Positions 60,640 through 64,000 of a stretch of DNA of 64,000 bases are shown here, piece after piece (the first letter of the stretch is position 1; every line of letters starts with the position of its first letter). The translations under genes and the position numbers were made by a program. The notes beneath the pieces are model-generated. The model had not been told where the DNA came from, did no database searches, and saw only the letters and a list, made by a program, of their open reading frames with translations. This DNA comes from Plectrocnemia conspersa. Lineage: Eukaryota > Arthropoda > Insecta > Trichoptera > Polycentropodidae. The stretch is from positions 557,374-621,373 of the forward strand of contig VTFK01000118.1 of assembly GCA_009617715.1 (NCBI GenBank). The letters run 5' to 3'.

Positions 60640-60900
60640 GAGGGTCACAAGGTCAACCCAGCACCAGACGTTTGTTGTTTCCGCCAGAAGCCCGAACCGC
60701 AATGAAGGGCAAGCGCGTCGTTAGCTATGATTTATCTCTCGCACACACTAGCAAATCTAGGTCAACGAAACTGTCGATTGTCGTGCGTTGGCCGAAATTT
60801 GCTTCGTTTACTCCGATTTGTATCCCGAACGCACTAGCAAATCTGGGCGTTCGGGAACGAGCGTTTGATTGGTGTTGGTGACGGAGATTTGCTTGTTGTG
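60640..60900. other. GC-elevated segment with local repeats
   Basis: The motif cactagcaaatct(a/g)gg occurs twice (about 60746 and 60834). cccgaacgc (60824-60832) and gcgttcggg (60847-60855) form a perfect 9-bp inverted repeat. Overlapping frames on both strands (69 and 65 codons) have no recognised motif. It hosts the hAT insertion that follows. Confidence 0.35.
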
Positions 60901-60910
60901 TACGCAGGCC

Positions 60911-61625
60911 TAGGGATTCCATTACCGGTAATACCGAAACCGGTATTACCGGTTTTTGATGAAAACTACATCTTCGGTATTACCGGTTTTACAAAATAAA
61001 AAACCGGTAATTACCGAAATTTATTAATTTCGTTAAAAATTATATATTTTAATTATATTTTAAGTCCTATTTCTTTGCTGAATGGCATTTCATGGTCTAC
61101 GTCTACATCAACACAAAACAGATGGGTGTACATTTCTAAGAAGCTTTTATATTTTATGAACCCAAATATATCTAATTTATCTGGACGGATTGGAGTCAGC
61201 GAATGGCCGTCGGAAGTAATTCCGATACATTTGACGGCTCTTTGGCAGGTAAAAAAGGCCGGCCGGAAAGGCAAGATCTTTTTCGGTTTATTTCTCAAAA
61301 GAGTCGCCAAATGTATACAGTTTTGTTTTGACATCCTTGCTGATCAGTAATACGCGCAGCATAAAAAGAATCGGTTCGTCAAGTTCGTCGAGATTTTTTC
61401 GTGTGAACATTATTATACACAATTCAACAAAAAATACATAAAAGTTTCGACGTTAAAAGTTTCTGTAAAAGGTAAATTAATGATAAATGAAACAATTGGG
61501 AGAATTAATAATAGAAGTTGAATAAAAGAAGACGGTATTACCGGTAAAAACCGGTAATACCGTAGATAGAAATATTTTTTTCGGTAATACCGGTATTGCA
61601 AAAGTCGGTATTTTTGGAATCCCTA
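60911..61625. mobile_element. hAT element with 8-bp target duplication, 715 bp
   Basis: Termini tagggattcca... and ...tggaatcccta; exact 8-bp flank cgcaggcc (60903-60910 and 61626-61633). Multiple 'accggtaa' / 'ttaccggt' repeats lie near both ends, probable subterminal transposase sites. A minus-strand frame (61334-61053) includes VYIWRLF in an alternative frame, loosely like the start of a BED zinc finger, but nothing firm. Non-autonomous. A related solo end lies at 51015. Confidence 0.93.
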
Positions 61626-62399
61626 CGCAGGCCCATACGCACATTTAAGAACTGCTCAAATAGTTTTATATGAACAGTAACCTGTAAATTATTAATACCG
61701 GAATACTGATATTAAACATTTAGTTTCATATCTAACCTAATATATTTTATATTTATATACTACAAAATATTACAAACAAATCTAGCAAACTGATATTTTG
61801 GTTTACCTGAAATGCCTTTATTTATATTCCACAAAAAAAAAAGAATGCAATTTAGATTTTCTGTATCGATAAATGTTTTCTGGCACGAAAATATACAATA
61901 GATAAACAGCTGCGCCAAACTTTTTCAGGATTAGGGTTTTAGCATTATTAATTATTAATTATTTGAGGTCAAAATAAAAATGCCATAAGAAAATACTAAA
62001 AATTCAGATGCAGCGATTACAGATTGTCCCGACGCTTTACAGATAATGCGCTGTGTACTGTTTTAACTATTTTTTAGAAGAACATAGTGAGTTATCAAAT
62101 TGTTTTTAATGATCGAATAAATCCTAAATTCACAATACAACACATTTTTTTCGTAATAATCTACATATATAGACTAGGGTAATAATTTTAAGTTTAATGT
62201 TGTAGATTAAGGTTTTAACTTAGACAGTGCGTATGGGCCCTTATAGACTAGTTGGTGCATGGTGCAAAAGCCTGAATCACCGCGTTATTACTTGTATTTT
62301 ATGCACCTGTCTATATTAATATTTTACATAGGACGTAAAAATCGCTAATAATTTATTGTTATTTATTTTAACTTCCAAATTAAAAAAAAGATTTTTTTA
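61626..62399. other. AT-rich non-coding stretch
   Basis: No gene or element end supported. Confidence 0.45.
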
Positions 62400-62521
62400 T
62401 TTTGTATTAAACCTTGTGCGGACCCCCTGACGTTGTTCAGGAACCCCCAAATCAATTTTTATTTTCCACGGACCCCCTGAATGATCCCGGGGGTCCGTAG
62501 GGACCACTTTGGGAACCACTG
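62400..62521 (-). mobile_element. Solo hAT right end (agtggttccc type)
   Basis: On the minus strand the end reads cagtggttcccaaagtggtc followed by 'cggaccccc' repeats (three copies of ggaccccctga or its inverse). This is a widespread hAT terminus. The opposite end is not found within the preceding 2 kb, so the copy is truncated; the flank ctttagat may be half of the target duplication. Confidence 0.7.
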
Positions 62522-63559
62522 CTTTAGATTGTTTGACTTTGATAGTAAAAATAATAAAAATCATCTTCGATTGTTTAAGAAACCGTTGCGATATGATTCT
62601 AACGTTTAACCACTAGATGAGACACGAAAATACATTTAAAATCCTTCCAATCATCATTTTTATAATCAAAGATAATTTTGGGGTTGGCATCGGCCTCACC
62701 CTTCAGTGTGAAAAACAGATGGTCTGAAGCAATGTCTAAAATTGAAGGCGCCAAGCAAATTCTAGGGTAATGGGTTGGTGTTTTGGGAAGTGTAGTTAAA
62801 AAGCATCGTCTCAGAAACAATTCCAATGCACGCGTCTAGCGTTGAAATCTCTGATTAAAACTACCAAATTTCCAAATCCAAACACAGCATCAAGATCGCA
62901 ACATATTTTTTATCTTTAATTTCTGTTGCGATGGCTTCTTAGTTAATTGTGTAAGTGTTTATGTACGCATATTTCATTGACTTTTTAAAATATATCGCGA
63001 CTCTTCCGGTTGGTTTTAAGAGACGGTTCCTACGGAGACAGACAAACTATGTTTTGGTGACTACGATAATATCAACCTTGTACTTACTAATCATGATTTA
63101 ATAGTAATTTGTAATACAAATAACTTTGACTTCTACAAAATATAAAAGCGTAACCGATAATTCAGGACAAGATTTGAATCTTTGCTTCACGAATACGTTT
63201 TTAAAGAAGCAATTTATCAAGATAATTAACGACGATATAAAGTCATATTTGTAACAATATTATTTTTGTTATTGTATGGTGTAAGCATGTTGACTGTTTT
63301 GTCTGCAGCAGATAAATGATTATGAATTAGGTTTTAGAAAATATTTACATTTGCATAGATAAGATTGTAATAAATCAAACGTGTCAGCCTTTTAGCTTTT
63401 TATTTATGAGACGCGTTAAAAAATTTAAAAATATGAAATAATGGGGACGCATACTTGTTAAACATAGTAATTATGATTGAAGACTTTGTTTTTACATTTA
63501 AATTCATAATATATATTAAAAATAATCTATAATTGTATATATATATATTTATGTTCGTT
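62522..63559. other. Non-coding stretch
   Basis: The 75-codon minus-strand frame at 62826-62599 has no recognised motif. No element end. Confidence 0.4.
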
Positions 63560-63695
63560 AAAAGAGCGCTGCTTTATAAGCGCTGCGTCATAAGAGCGTT
63601 TAGCAAAGTAGCGATGTAACAAAATAGCGTACGTCAAATACGCAGACAGTCATAAGAGCGCTTGTCAAAAAAGAGCGCGCCATAACAGCGCAAAA
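63555..63695 (+). repeat. Degenerate 15-bp-period array (ataagagcg unit)
   Basis: Nine copies of a core (c)ataa(g)agcg recur at starts 63565, 63579, 63595, 63610, 63626, 63640 (acgc variant), 63657, 63674 and 63687: spacings 14, 16, 15, 16, 14, 17, 17, 13. The flanks of each core (gt-ca-taa ... gcgctt) are loosely conserved. No known element was recognised. Confidence 0.65.
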
Positions 63696-63831
63696 ATACT
63701 ATTAGGTATTTAAAAAATCATAGGTAGCTCCCTTTTTAATAATTATACAATATGATTAAAATGAATTCGGTAAAATTAATGTTTTAACCCTTTGCAAATA
63801 CATTTATTTTCAGATGATTTTATTTATCTTA

Positions 63832-64000
63832 TGGTTCCTCTTCACTCTCTGGAAGTTACCGAACCGAAAGGTCTACCGAATATGGTCAAGGTCGCCGACT
63901 TCCGAGTAGCGTCCACACTGCCCCCAAAATGTATAAATTGCGCAAGGTGTGGTATTTCGATTAAAATCGACTATGAAAATTTAAGCGCAGATAAAAAAAG
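63832..64000 (+). mobile_element. PIF/Harbinger-like element E, cut by window edge
   Basis: After TTA (63829-63831) the terminus tggttcctcttcactctctgg matches the family end from its 9th base on; the first bases are mutated. The next ~150 bp are nearly identical to the corresponding end of C (60105-59935, reversed). The element continues past the window. Confidence 0.85.

Overview
This is AT-rich animal nuclear DNA, most likely from an insect. It holds no complete protein-coding gene. The origin is inferred from content: an intron-style layout, long (TA)n tracts, and remnants of hAT, piggyBac, pogo/Tigger, PIF/Harbinger-like and non-LTR elements. There are no operons, ribosome-binding-site-led genes or CRISPR arrays. 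Most of the window reads as intergenic or very long intronic DNA. GC-richer single-copy blocks rich in homeodomain, forkhead and Hox-type core sites punctuate it and may be cis-regulatory. That last point is inference without any alignment.

Layout. 0-13 kb: AT-rich non-coding DNA, two copies of a LINE-like 3' tail (about 0.2 and 8.8 kb), a 154-bp (TA)n tract, a decayed hAT transposase on the minus strand (11.25-11.74 kb) and an acidic coding relic with a perfect 16-bp hairpin (12.0 kb). 13-20 kb: a minus-strand first-exon candidate with TATA-like box, ATGs and splice donor (13.14-13.28 kb); a local tandem repeat; a nested foldback MITE; a hAT MITE with an exact 8-bp target duplication; a protein-like minus-strand exon (17.6 kb); a tandemly duplicated plus-strand first exon (18.5/18.7 kb); and a decayed multi-exon minus-strand gene (18.9-20.0 kb). 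20-41 kb: mainly AT-rich DNA with presumptive regulatory blocks, three copies of an LTR-like repeat family R (two here, one at 13.9 kb), and a piggyBac transposase C-terminus (34.2-34.6 kb). 41-64 kb: transposon-dense, with two Tigger elements, five related PIF/Harbinger-like elements (A to E), a LINE reverse-transcriptase relic, a hAT element with long inverted repeats, and several hAT MITEs or solo ends.

The best-supported biology is nested insertion history, which the sequence itself dates. Harbinger-like C sits in a Tigger transposase with a TTA duplication, and removing it restores the reading frame. A 517-bp 5'-truncated non-LTR element sits in Harbinger-like D with a 15-bp duplication, and sister copy A shows the empty site. 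A hAT MITE sits in one of two copies of a dispersed repeat, and a nested-palindrome MITE sits in one of three R copies. The four long Harbinger-like copies share a GAGA-rich core with a related small open frame. Between B and C all three length differences in that core are multiples of three.

Gene-level calls are exon fragments or pseudogenes. I could identify families only for the transposases and the LINE reverse transcriptase.
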